A DNA stretch of 64,000 nt from Cannabis sativa (taxonomy: Eukaryota > Streptophyta > Magnoliopsida > Rosales > Cannabaceae). Below, piece by piece: positions 1 to 9,952 of this stretch; position 1 is the first letter of the stretch; the number at the start of each line of letters is the position of its first letter. The stretch is from contig NC_083602.1 in the NCBI RefSeq assembly GCF_029168945.1, forward strand, positions 71,134,600 through 71,198,599, written 5' to 3'. The notes beneath the pieces were generated by a model. That model saw only the letters and a list, made by a program, of their open reading frames with translations, searched no databases and had not been told where the DNA came from. Position numbers and translations under genes: made by a program.

Positions 1-225
1 AATCCTGAGGCACTTGTTGCTTCTACTTCCAAATCCCATCATAAGAAGAAGTGGAAAAATGCCAAGAAGCGAGCTCAAGCTGCGAATGCAGCTAGGAACA
101 AAAATGCTGGAGCTTCTGGCAATACACAAAAAGGAAAATGTTTCTACTGCAATGAGAAAGGCCATTGGAAATCCCAATGTCCTAAGTATCTCGCAAAGAA
201 ACAAGGTATTTTCTTTATAAACTGA
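1..225 (+). CDS. gag: Gag C-terminus with CCHC zinc knuckle (partial, element E)
   Basis: Frame 1 is open from the window edge to TGA at 223-225. A Lys/Ala-rich basic stretch precedes the nucleocapsid knuckle CFYCNEKGHWKSQC (CX2CX4HX4C), followed by CPKYLAKKQG. In copia elements this knuckle binds genomic RNA during particle assembly in the cytoplasm. The reading frame is clean, unlike the B copy, which has a stop inside the same knuckle. The unspliced frame runs six residues past the putative splice donor at 205/206; splicing at 206-301 would end Gag after four different residues. The N-terminal Gag domain is outside the window. Confidence 0.85.
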   Translation, partial: NPEALVASTSKSHHKKKWKNAKKRAQAANAARNKNAGASGNTQKGKCFYCNEKGHWKSQCPKYLAKKQGIFFIN

Positions 226-301
226 TGTGTTTTTAGTGAATTATTATCCTTTTGGATTAATAATTCTGGACTACTAACCTTGTTTATTATTCTTCTTATA
301 G
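206..301 (+). other. Putative 96-nt intron at the gag/protease boundary (element E)
   Basis: Donor CAAG|GTATTT, perfect branch-point string TACTAAC at 272-278, a T-rich tract and acceptor CTTATAG| at 301. The branch A lies 24 nt from the acceptor. Joining at this phase gives a stop codon four codons later. The same arrangement appears in B, C and A. Barley BARE1 is known to splice a short intron to make a gag-only RNA; use of this intron here is inferred. Confidence 0.6.
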
Positions 302-1988
302 CTAAAGCTTCTTAAACTCGGGTGCTGTCTTAACGAGTTGGATTAGAAAGCTGGATGGTGGATGGAGATTGTCTATAATAAAGAAGAAGCTCATTCATTT
401 GAATTAATTGTTTAGTTTTTTTTTTTCAAACAATTTGGATTTCAAGTTTGGGATCTTAATTCCCTGTTTGGTTCTCATAAATATTGCAAACCATTTTTTT
501 GGGTTTATAATAAAATATTTTTTTTCATTATATTGCAATTTATGAGTTGAGCTTCAGTTCTTTATTTTATCTATTACCGATTATTATATTTATTATGTTT
601 GAATGTGTATGTGTTTTTATTATTGATGCAAATTCAAAAGTATTTAAACTCTTTACAGAGTTATTACTACATAAACACTTGAAGTTATTTCTATGTTTAT
701 GAATAATTGTTGGTTTCAAAAACAATTATTTGAGAATTTGTTTAATAAAAAGATCTTTTGATCTGATAGGGGTGGAGAAAAGTTAAGAATAATATGCAGT
801 TCAAACGATTTTTTATATCTAATGAACTCTGGATTATATTCAACTCCACAGACTCTCTATCACACTTAGAGATTTACAACCTTAAGGGGTGGAACATAAT
901 CTCTATAAACTTAGGGGTGGACTTTATTCTACAGTACCCTTTGTGACACATATTTTAAACATGAAAATAATATAATAAATTAGCTATTATCAGAATAAAT
1001 CCTTGATCTTGATTATATGTTCCAGTTTAGATTTACTGTTGTAATAGTTATTGATACCATTAAAGTTCTTTGATAATGTTTCACATTACCTTGGTTGAGT
1101 GGGAGAATATTAAAATTCTTTACCCATCTTCGTTTGGTTGATAATTGTGATAGGAACTTAAGAACACCTCTGATAAAAACAAGTCTAACCATTCACATGG
1201 ATAGAAATAACTTATTAGAATTATGAGAGTAAGATAGAAGAATTCTTGCATAGTCTATTCGAAAGACTGATTCAAGATGTCTATTTCTCATAACATTTTG
1301 TGGTATCTTGATTTGATTGCTTAAATCTCTAGCAAATATTTTTCACTTCAAATACTAGACTGCTATGTTGTTGAACTAATCTTAAAGAAACTTACGGTTT
1401 CGGCTTAAGATAATAAGTCACAACGAGATGTTCCCAGAAACAATAGTAAAAGGTTAAAAGTTTCTAACCAGACATCTGCTATTGAGTGGGAGCCATCTGA
1501 GATGTAATCAAATGGGGAACATTAGGAGACAATCAAGAAAGATTTACAAAAGTGACGTATATGTTATTAAGGAACTATGCATTAGTGGTCCTGATATGCA
1601 CACCGACTCATTGTGAGATGGTGGTTACTCTGGGGGTGGAGGAATCATTATAGAAGAGTGTTAAAACCCATCTATAATAATTCAAGCTTCATCAGAGAAG
1701 ATATAACTTTGTAAATTCAAAATTACCAGAAAGTTATTTTACTGAAGAAAATTCTACACTGCATTATCTCAATTCCAAATTTTAAAATTTGAGAGATATG
1801 TCTTCTGGTTATTCAGATGTACTTAATGGGCAGTAAGGATTTCAGTATCCCTTGACGAGTAAAGGGAAGGTTTCATGTGTCTCATGAACCTAATTCCAGA
1901 TATATGGGTGGATTCAAAGATACTACACTTGATCAGAGGATCAAGACAAAAGATTGATTGTAATGCACAACTTGTTTTATGTTAGTGC
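226..1988 (+). pseudogene. Decayed pol remnant after gag (element E)
   Basis: There is no long reading frame, but several stretches align by eye to the pol of elements A and C. The tract 240-270 retains a protease-like W-I-x-x-S-G. The tract 752-812 matches the integrase DNA around the DRGGEY motif (shared GATAGGGGTGGAGAA and ATGCAGTTCAAA). The tract 895-925 matches the later integrase region (AGGGGTGGACT). The tract 1608-1655 matches the RNase H region (GGGGGTGGAG context). Element B carries the same decayed DNA at 41277-43020, so the decay happened before both copies spread. The rest is AT-rich with no recognisable product. Confidence 0.6.
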
Positions 1989-1999
1989 AAGTGGGAGTT
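1989..1999 (+). other. Polypurine tract of element E
   Basis: AAGTGGGAGTT lies directly before the 3' LTR start TGTTGGG. It is identical to the tracts of A, B and D. It primes plus-strand DNA synthesis in LTR retroelements. Confidence 0.8.
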
Positions 2000-2957
2000 T
2001 GTTGGGTTTTATGCCCTAAATAAAACTCATTACAATCTGATTAGTTATCAATTTAGAAGTGAAGCATGTTTACATGTTTATGGTTTAATACATATATTTG
2101 ATATATGCACAAAATCAGTTAAATCCAGAACATATAGTTATTCACAATTACAGTATCGTCAATACAGTGGAATGTGATTGTGATTATATGATTCAAAAGA
2201 TTTGGTCCCTGTTCGTCAGTGTTTTGGATTTACACTGATGTGATAATCAGCGATGAAGTATACTTACACTTGGAGTAAGTGTTATGTTCTTTCCAGAACA
2301 TTGGTAAAGTATACTGGTTTCGAATGCATGGAGTATGCATTGGGACCGGATAGATATTGAACTTGGTTAAAGATATTGTAAACTTACCGTTGTATCTTTC
2401 CGAGTCAATGTCAGAAGTTGATCTTAGATTAAGAGAATCTAAATCCTGATATGCTTAGGCTCAATCTCAGGAGTGCTATTCTTGTTCTTTGATTTATTAG
2501 TTAAAGCCTGTTTTGAGTCAGGATAATACATATATTTTGGGAACATGATAGCATAACTGAATAGGGAGTGCTAAACATAAATATGGAAATCTATAGCTTC
2601 TACTGGTGTATAGAAGTAAAGTGATGATTCCTTTTGAGCTTAGTTAAGTAGAAGTAAATGGATGAGCTCTTGTTTCAGTGACTATATATTAGATCACTAA
2701 AACATCATTTACAGGTAACTAAGTGTTCAAATGGGCAAAATACATTGAGGGGTGTAAACGGTAAATTAGTCCCGTCTCGATGTAAATCATCTATATAGAG
2801 GATCTCTAAATCACATTAAGATTATAACAATGGTTAAATGAGATAGCATATTGATATCGTGAAACATATGATATGCTCTATATAAGTCTGAGAGTGCAAT
2901 TCCAAGTTCTAAGAGTGGATTCAACGAGGAATTAATAAGTTAGGGATTTACTTGGTA
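2000..2957 (+). repeat. 3' LTR of element E, first part
   Basis: Begins TGTTGGGTTTTATGCCCTAA and matches the 5' LTR of B (34664 on) up to the point where gypsy F enters. The last five bases (TGGTA, 2953-2957) are the left copy of the F target-site duplication. Confidence 0.9.
2953..2957 (+). repeat. TSD of gypsy F, left copy (TGGTA)
   Basis: TGGTA directly precedes TGTAACG, the outer end of F. It is repeated at 12029-12033. The uninterrupted relative at about 35637 reads CTTGGTAAAT, confirming the empty site. Confidence 0.93.
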
Positions 2958-5030
2958 TGTAACGCCCTAATGCTAAGGCACGCTACAGTGCTTTTTCAAT
3001 AATTGTGCAATCTTTGCTAACCAAAGAAATTTCTCGAAAAACGTGTCAAATTAAAACTTTTGCATTAAATACTAAACTTTGTAATTTAATAAAATATTTA
3101 CAAGTGCCGGGATCCCGATTTTTAAAACTTTACTTTTCAAGCATACAATCCAAAATATACAGATTTACAGGTCGCACAGCGACTTTCAAAATACAACTCC
3201 CAGATGTCCCGAGACCGAACACTCCAGGTCGCGCTGCTTGACATGTACAATCTCACCCGAGCTCAGGTTCACTCCTGTTCAGCCTTCGCCTTTCCTTTAC
3301 CTACACATGGAAGCGAGCGTGAGTCAACAGACTCAGTAAGAAATGCATATAACATATCATATAATTTCCGACCTGTAAATAGGCGCCCATACACCTATTT
3401 ACAGAGCTTAACAGATGAGTATGAACGTTCAATACCAGGGTACAACCACTATACCACATACACATCGTACCTCACTGTACGAGTGTTGGTAGGGTTTATC
3501 CCGATCACTGAGTAACACTGAGTGATGTACCACACACCTTAGCATTTTCCTATGCTTGTGTTGGTATCACTGTATTGTACTCAAATCGACAACAATCACT
3601 GTACCAATACACTCTATAACTTAATCATACAAGTGTTGGTAGTGTTTAACATAATTCAAGCATGCATATATAAACACATATACACGCATTCAGATAATCA
3701 CATCATACATTATACACAGTTCTTACCTGTTTTCCGAATTCAAGTGTGTTGGCCGACCTGAACGGAATTCACGTGCTAGATGGATGCCCTAATCACAACA
3801 ATAGTAATACAGATGAGTGACTCGCTAAATCACTTTTCGGGACTTAAAACTTGAAACTAAAAGTTTCCCTATCGATAGACTTCATGGCAATACCCTAAAT
3901 AACTCAAAATTGGCCAAAACTAGGGTTCTGGAAAATCCCCCAACGGAGTAGGCAGGTTCCCCAACCGCATCCGGTTCGGGGTCACCAACCGGTCGACCAG
4001 GTTGGTACAGACCACCCGAGCGGAATTCCGGTTCATCTGCTGGGAACCAAAAAATCTTCCCCCTGAATTCAAATCAAGCCCAAACTTTACCAAACTCTCC
4101 AGTATACCTATACAATGCATATACAATGATTTCCAGGCAGTAATTCTCAGAATAAACCATCACAACTCAAGTTGCCATTAATGAACAAAGCTTTGAACTT
4201 TAAACCTAGAATTGCATAAAAACCATCTACAGCCATTAAAACCAGCAGCTAGGACTTAGAATCAACTCATCTAAACCCTAAAATTCGAACCTTAAACTTA
4301 CCTAAACCTAACAGCCACTATATCACAATTTCATTAATTCATACTATCATAAACTTGAAAGTTCACATACACAAGGATTCTAGAGTTTACCTTAGTTTGA
4401 TTCTCCTTGAAATCTTGGTAGAAATCACAAATTCAGCAAGTAATCCCTTGGTTCCTAGCTGGTTCGAAGAGAGAGAGATGAAGGAAAGAGAGCTTTTCTT
4501 GATTTTTTGGTATTTTTCTAATTTCTTGATTTTTCTTCAAATGAGACAAAAGGATTTTTAATTAATCCTTTGCTGAAAACCAGCTTGCAATGTGTCACTC
4601 ACTAAGGGCAGCCACCTACCCCTCATCCAATAAAAATGACTAAAAGGCCCTTAAGGTTAAAACTTGGTTAATTCTAAAGCTAGGGGTAAAATGGTCAAAA
4701 TCCATAACCCCGCTCAATCCCGAAAATTAATTTTCTCTAAAATATTCCCCACTATAAAATAGGGTTCTAAACTTACTCATGTGATTATCTAGCCATCCAT
4801 CGCATTTTCCGTTGTCGCCGAGCAAAAATTACAAAATTAACATATTTCACATATAAGCTAAATAATACCCCTAGAGTTTAATAAAATCTCCGGAATTGAG
4901 AAATTATAACTCTAATATTTATTTCTAAATATTGGGGTCCACAAATAAATTACTTCACAAATAATAATAAAATAATAAAAATTAGTGCTAATTGCCTTTA
5001 CTAATCCACATTACTAGAGCGGTCATTACA
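2958..5030 (-). repeat. 3' LTR of gypsy F
   Basis: Starts TGTAACGCCCTAATGC and ends GGTCATTACA on the + strand. It is almost identical to 9953-12028. Differences cluster at about 3165-3260, 3935-4025 and around 3310. ORFs at 3005, 3552 and 4355 are repeated in the other LTR and are not genes. Confidence 0.93.
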
Positions 5031-5042
5031 ATTATCCCCCCG
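5031..5042 (-). other. Polypurine tract of gypsy F
   Basis: On the - strand it reads CGGGGGGATAAT, directly before the 3' LTR. The TAA stop codon of pol (5032-5034) lies inside it, so the coding end and the plus-strand primer overlap. Confidence 0.85.
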
Positions 5043-8000
5043 TTAATAGGATTTCGTCCCCGAAATCTAACCTGAATAGCTCTGGATGTTGAGTCCTCAT
5101 ATCTGACTCCAATTCCCAGGTGGCTTCTTCCACCTTACTGTTCCTCCAGAGCACCTTAACCAGTGCAATAGTCTTATTGCGAAGAACTTTTTCTTTTCTA
5201 TCCAGAATCTGAACAGGTTGCTCTTCATAGGATAAGTCTGGTTGTAGTTCAAGGGCTTCATAACTCAAGACATGAGTCGGGTCTGACACGTATTTCCTTA
5301 ACATAGAGATATGAAATACGTCATGAACAGCTGATAATGCTGGTGGTAAGGCTAGCCGATACGCTACCTGCCCGACCTTCTCGAGTATCTGAAATGGCCC
5401 AATGAACCTAGGGCTTAACTTACCCTTCTTCCCGAAGCGCCGAATACCCTTCATGGGTGAAACTCGCAGGAAAACATGTTCCCCTGCCTGAAATATGACA
5501 TCTCTGCGCTTCGGATCAGCATAACATTTCTGCCTGCTTTGAGAAGCAAGCATCCGAGCCTTGATTTTATCAATAGCTTCATTGGTCTTTTGCACCAACT
5601 CTGGACCCAGGTACTTCCTTTCTCCTGTCTCGTCCCAATGAATAGGAGAACGACATTTTCTACCATAGAACATCTCATAGGGAGCCATCCCTATTGTACT
5701 TTGGTAGCTGTTGTTGTAGGAGAACTCAATTAAAGGTAAATACTTACTCCATGAACCCTCAAAGTCCATGACACGGAGCTCGCGATGAGGTCTTCCAAAA
5801 TCCGGATAGTTCTTTACGTGACCATCAGTCTGAGGGTGAAAGGCTGTACTAAACTTTAACTTGGTACCCATAGCCTTCTGAAGACTCACCCAAAACTTCG
5901 ATGTGAATTTTGGATCCCTATCTGACACAATAGATTTAGGGGCTCCATGGAGACGAACTATCTCCTTCACATACAATTTAGCATACTGTTCCACTGAATA
6001 GGTAACTTTCACTGGTAGAAAGTGAGCCGACTTTGTAAATCTATCCACAATGACCCATACAGAATCATACATCCCTGTAGTTCTAGGTAATCCAGTTACA
6101 AAGTCCATTGCGATGTCCTCCCACTTCCATTCTGGAAGGATCAAAGGTTGCAATAACCTGCTTAGGTCTCGATGTTCGGCCTTAATCTGTGGCGGAGTTA
6201 AACACTTGGACACATAGTCCACTACATCTCTTTTCATCCCATACCACCAGAAGTAGGGTTTCAAATCCTGATACATCTTGGTGGTTCCCGGATGCAACGA
6301 ATAAGGCGTGGTGTGAGCTTCATCAAGTATCTCTTTCTTAAGCTCATCAACACTAGGAACACAAACTCGAGCCTTATATAACAACATTCCACTACTCGAG
6401 ACTGAAAAGCCTCTAGGCCGACCGGCCACCACTTCATCTCGAACTTTAGCTAGCTCGGGATCTTCCAGTTGTGCCTTTCTGATTCTCTCCAACAGATCAG
6501 ATTGGAGTGTTAAATTATGCAATTTCCCGACCACGAACTCAATTCCTGCACTAACCATTTCTGAGGCTAGTTGAGGGGCTATCATAACCGTAGTACACAC
6601 TTGACCGGGACCTTTTCTGCTCAGAGCATCGGCCACAACATTGGCTTTCCCGGGGTGATATAGTATTTCACAGTCATAGTCTTTAACTAACTCCAACCAC
6701 CTTCTCTGCCTCATATTCAAATCTTTTTGGGTGAAAAAGTATTTAAGACTTTTATGATCCGTATAAATCTCACACTTTTCACCGTAAAGATAATGTCGCC
6801 AAATCTTTAAAGCAAAAACCACAGCAGCGAGCTCTAAATCGTGAGTTGGGTAACGCTGCTCATAATCCTTCAGTTGACGAGAGGCATAAGCTATGACTCT
6901 GTCAGCTTGCATCAGAACGCATCCCAGACCCTGTCTGGATGCATCACAATACACAATAAATTTCTCTTGATCTGATGGCAAAGCTAACACCGGAGCTGTT
7001 ATCAAACGCTGCTTCAACTCCTGAAAGCTTGATTCACACTTATCTGACCACACAAATCTCTGATTTTTCTTGGTCAATTCGGTTAGGGGCATAGAAAGTT
7101 TAGAAAATCCTTCGACGAAACGTCGATAATACCCTGCTAACCCGAGAAAACTTCGAATTTCTGTCACAGACTTGGGCCTCGGCCAATTCTTCACTGATTC
7201 TATCTTGTTTGGATCAACCATAATTCCATTTTTCCCAATAATATGACCCAGAAAGGACACCTCGGACAACCAGCATTCGCACTTTTTGAACTTAGCATAC
7301 AGCTTGTGATCCCTAAGTCGCTGTAACACCATTCGAAGATGATGCTCGTGCTCCTCTTCTGACTGAGAGTATACAAGAATGTCATCGATAAACACTATAA
7401 CGCAGTTATCGAGGAAATCCTTGAACACCCTATTCATGAGATCCATAAAGGCTGCAGGAGCATTGGTCAATCCGAACGACATTACCAGAAACTCATAGTG
7501 CCCATATCTGGTTCTAAAAGCAGTCTTCGGTATATCCTCCCCCCGAATTCTGAGTTGATGATAACCAGACCGTAAATCAATCTTCGAAAACACTGTCTTT
7601 CCCTGAAGCTGATCGAACAGATCATCGATCCTAGGCAACGGGTACTTGTTCTTAATCGTCAGTTTGTTTAGTTCCCGATAATCAATACACATTCTGAGGG
7701 AACCATCCTTCTTTTTCACAAAAAGAACCGGAGCTCCCCAGGGCGATACACTGGGTCGAATAAACCCAATATCAAGCATCCCCTGAAGTTGTAACTTAAG
7801 CTCCTTGAGTTCCGCTGGAGCCATCCTATATGGAGCTTTAGAAACAGGTTCGACTCCAGGTGCCAAATCAATTACAAAATCAATCTCTCGCTGTAGCGGC
7901 AATCCCGGCAATTCCTCGGGAAACACATCAAGAAAATCTTTCACCACCCGGACTACCTCAGGCCCAAATGTTTCAGGTCTGCTGGAGTCAAATACTACCG

Positions 8001-8115
8001 CTAGAAATCCTACACAACCATTGCATAGCAAATCCCTAGCTCTCAACACAGAAATAACCGGGATCCGAGACCCCTGAACCGATCCAACATATACAAATGG
8101 ATCTTCACCTTCCGG
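5032..8115 (-). pseudogene. pol: Gypsy F Pol: RT, RNase H, integrase, chromodomain (defective)
   Basis: It is continuous in frame with the gag-protease frame and separated from it only by TAA at 8116-8118. The nominal start at 8049 is a GTG with no meaning of its own. RT shows [17 protein letters not shown] and the catalytic FIDDILVYS. RNase H follows with YCDAS, the ELAAVVFAL glutamate and TDHKSL. The integrase zinc finger has its histidines and first cysteine (KCLT), but proline stands where the second cysteine is expected. The catalytic core keeps two aspartates (MDFVTGLP and SDRDPKF). After HPQTDG about 20 residues are out of frame before DFEGSW resumes, so the catalytic glutamate motif is missing. 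The C-terminus ([18 protein letters not shown]) resembles the chromovirus chromodomain. RT should be functional in principle; integrase should not. Confidence 0.9.
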
Positions 8116-9669
8116 TTAAAAAGTCACCATTTTACGCCTACAATCTATACTGGCCGAATACTTGGATAAGAAATCCATTCCCAGTATAATATCAAACTCA
8201 GTTAATTTCAACTCTATAAGGTCAGTACTCAATTCCCTATCCTCGATCCTAATCGGCATAGACCTAATGCGCCTATTAGAGATAACCAATTCCCCGCTAG
8301 GCATTAGGGTTCCTAACCCTCTTTCTAAAATTTCACAAGGTCTACCCAAAAGATCAATCACCCTTGTAGCCACATATGAACGTGTAGCTCCCGAGTCAAA
8401 TAATACTGTAAATAACAAGTTGTTGACGGGAAGCTGACCTGTCACAACAGAAGGACTGGCTGCAGCATCAGCTTGGGTAATGGCAAACACACGAGCAGGA
8501 ACCGGTTTCACCTCAGTTTTCGGCTCCTCTTTCTTTGCCTGGGGGCAATCTTTCTTGAAATGCCCCACCATGCCACACAGGAAGCATGTCTTCCGGTTAC
8601 ACTCTCCTGGATGACGTTTCTTGCACCTTGGACACTCAGGATAAGAATAACCCTGACGTCCTCCTCTGCCTTGGTTCCCACGGAACCGCTTGCTTTGCCC
8701 CGAGCCACCAGAAGCTGGAACAACTTTTCTTTTCTGCTCAGTGGTGGAGTCACCACCATCCCTACCATAAACAGGAGTAGGAACAGTGGGGGTTCCACCA
8801 ACACTCGGAGTCACCCGGGGCTCCTGAAGAAATTTTACTGCACCCTCGGCTCTCAAAGCCTTCTCAACCATATCTGCATACGTGGTTGCTTCAGTAGTGG
8901 TAATAACCAGATCATGCCGGATCTTTGCACTCAAACCCGCTAAGTATTTTTCTTTCTTACTAAAATCAGTGGGCACAATTCCTGCTGCCAACTTAGCCAA
9001 CCGATCAAACTTCGTTGTGTACTCAGTGACTGACATTCCCTCAGTCTGAACTAGATCAGTGAACTCTTTCCGCTTTGCACTGCGGACTGCTTCATTGTAA
9101 TACTTGGAGTTGAATAACTCCCTAAACTCTTCCCAGGTCATCAGCGTGACGTCCCGAGTGAGGGTTATCAATTCCCACCACACGAGGGCATCTTCCTGAA
9201 ACTGGAAAGTGGCGCAGGTCACCCGGTCATTTCCAACCACTCCCATAAAGTTGAGAATACGTTCAATCATCGAAAGCCATTGCTCGGCCTTCATCACATC
9301 AGGGCCCCCCAGAAACACTGGAGGTGCCTGTTTTCGAAATCTTTCGTACAACGGTTCCATACGGTTGCCAACAACAGGTTGTTCTGCTGGCACCGCTGGA
9401 ACTGCAACGGCCTGAACTTCTTGAGGAGGCATGGCAGGAGGACCCTGCTGCCTCAACCTCTGAATCTCTTCATCTTGCTGGCGGATTCTATCTTGCATCT
9501 CCGCAAATCTTTGCTCCCAATCAGGAGGAGCTTGAGGTGGATTTACAGGGCGACCACCCTGAGCTCTGCCACGGCCACGGCCGCGACCACGAGGATTTTG
9601 AGGATTCCCCTGACCGCCTCCGGTCTCAACCATGCCACCCTGACTTCTTGTATTTCGCGGGGCGTCCAT
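8116..9669 (-). CDS. gag: Gypsy F Gag-protease
   Basis: Starts at a true ATG (9667-9669, MDAPRNTRSQGG) and gives 517 residues to TAA at 8116-8118. Residues about 10-45 are Gly/Arg/Pro-rich. A coiled, Gln-rich stretch (about 50-75) precedes the capsid domain typical of Retrotrans_gag (about 105-260). Near 345-375 is a Cys/His-rich segment ending in the knuckle CFLCGMVGHFKKDC (CX2CX4HX4C). An aspartic protease follows with VLFDSGATRSYVA. Gag builds the particle and the protease matures it. The stop lies just after the protease (MVTF) and blocks Pol unless read through; the frame continues for 22 codons plus the 1005-residue pol frame. Confidence 0.92.
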   Translation of the reverse strand: MDAPRNTRSQGGMVETGGGQGNPQNPRGRGRGRGRAQGGRPVNPPQAPPDWEQRFAEMQDRIRQQDEEIQRLRQQGPPAMPPQEVQAVAVPAVPAEQPVVGNRMEPLYERFRKQAPPVFLGGPDVMKAEQWLSMIERILNFMGVVGNDRVTCATFQFQEDALVWWELITLTRDVTLMTWEEFRELFNSKYYNEAVRSAKRKEFTDLVQTEGMSVTEYTTKFDRLAKLAAGIVPTDFSKKEKYLAGLSAKIRHDLVITTTEATTYADMVEKALRAEGAVKFLQEPRVTPSVGGTPTVPTPVYGRDGGDSTTEQKRKVVPASGGSGQSKRFRGNQGRGGRQGYSYPECPRCKKRHPGECNRKTCFLCGMVGHFKKDCPQAKKEEPKTEVKPVPARVFAITQADAAASPSVVTGQLPVNNLLFTVLFDSGATRSYVATRVIDLLGRPCEILERGLGTLMPSGELVISNRRIRSMPIRIEDRELSTDLIELKLTEFDIILGMDFLSKYSASIDCRRKMVTF

Positions 9670-9935
9670 TTAATAGGACTTAGCCTGCGAATCCACAAGC
9701 CAGGCAGGTTAGACAGCGATCAAAATTAACACCGCTCTTAATAACTTAAAGGCAACACACTTTCTTTTCTTTTTTAAAGAAATATATTTAATTTAAATCT
9801 AATATGCTTCCTAACATGCTTTCACATCACACTTATTTAAAATACTAAACAAGTACAGGCTTACTGAGCCGTGAACCGAGCTTTCTCTGATGAAGATTGT
9901 ACATATCATAGCAAGCTTCGGTAGACAAACCTGGC

Positions 9936-9948
9936 GGCTCTGATACCA
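9936..9948 (-). other. Primer binding site of gypsy F (tRNA-iMet)
   Basis: On the - strand it reads TGGTATCAGAGCC, the complement of the 3' end of plant initiator-Met tRNA, four bases inside the 5' LTR. It primes minus-strand DNA synthesis. Confidence 0.9.
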
Positions 9949-9952
9949 AAAT

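Noticed and set aside
3005..3761. ORFs inside the gypsy F LTRs (also 10000-10758, 4355, 11353)
   Set aside because: They lie in LTRs, occur in both copies, have non-ATG starts or no known domain, and fit chance frames.
9936..9948. Possible tRNA-derived sequence
   Set aside because: Only the 13-base PBS matches tRNA-iMet; there is no cloverleaf around it or the other PBSs.
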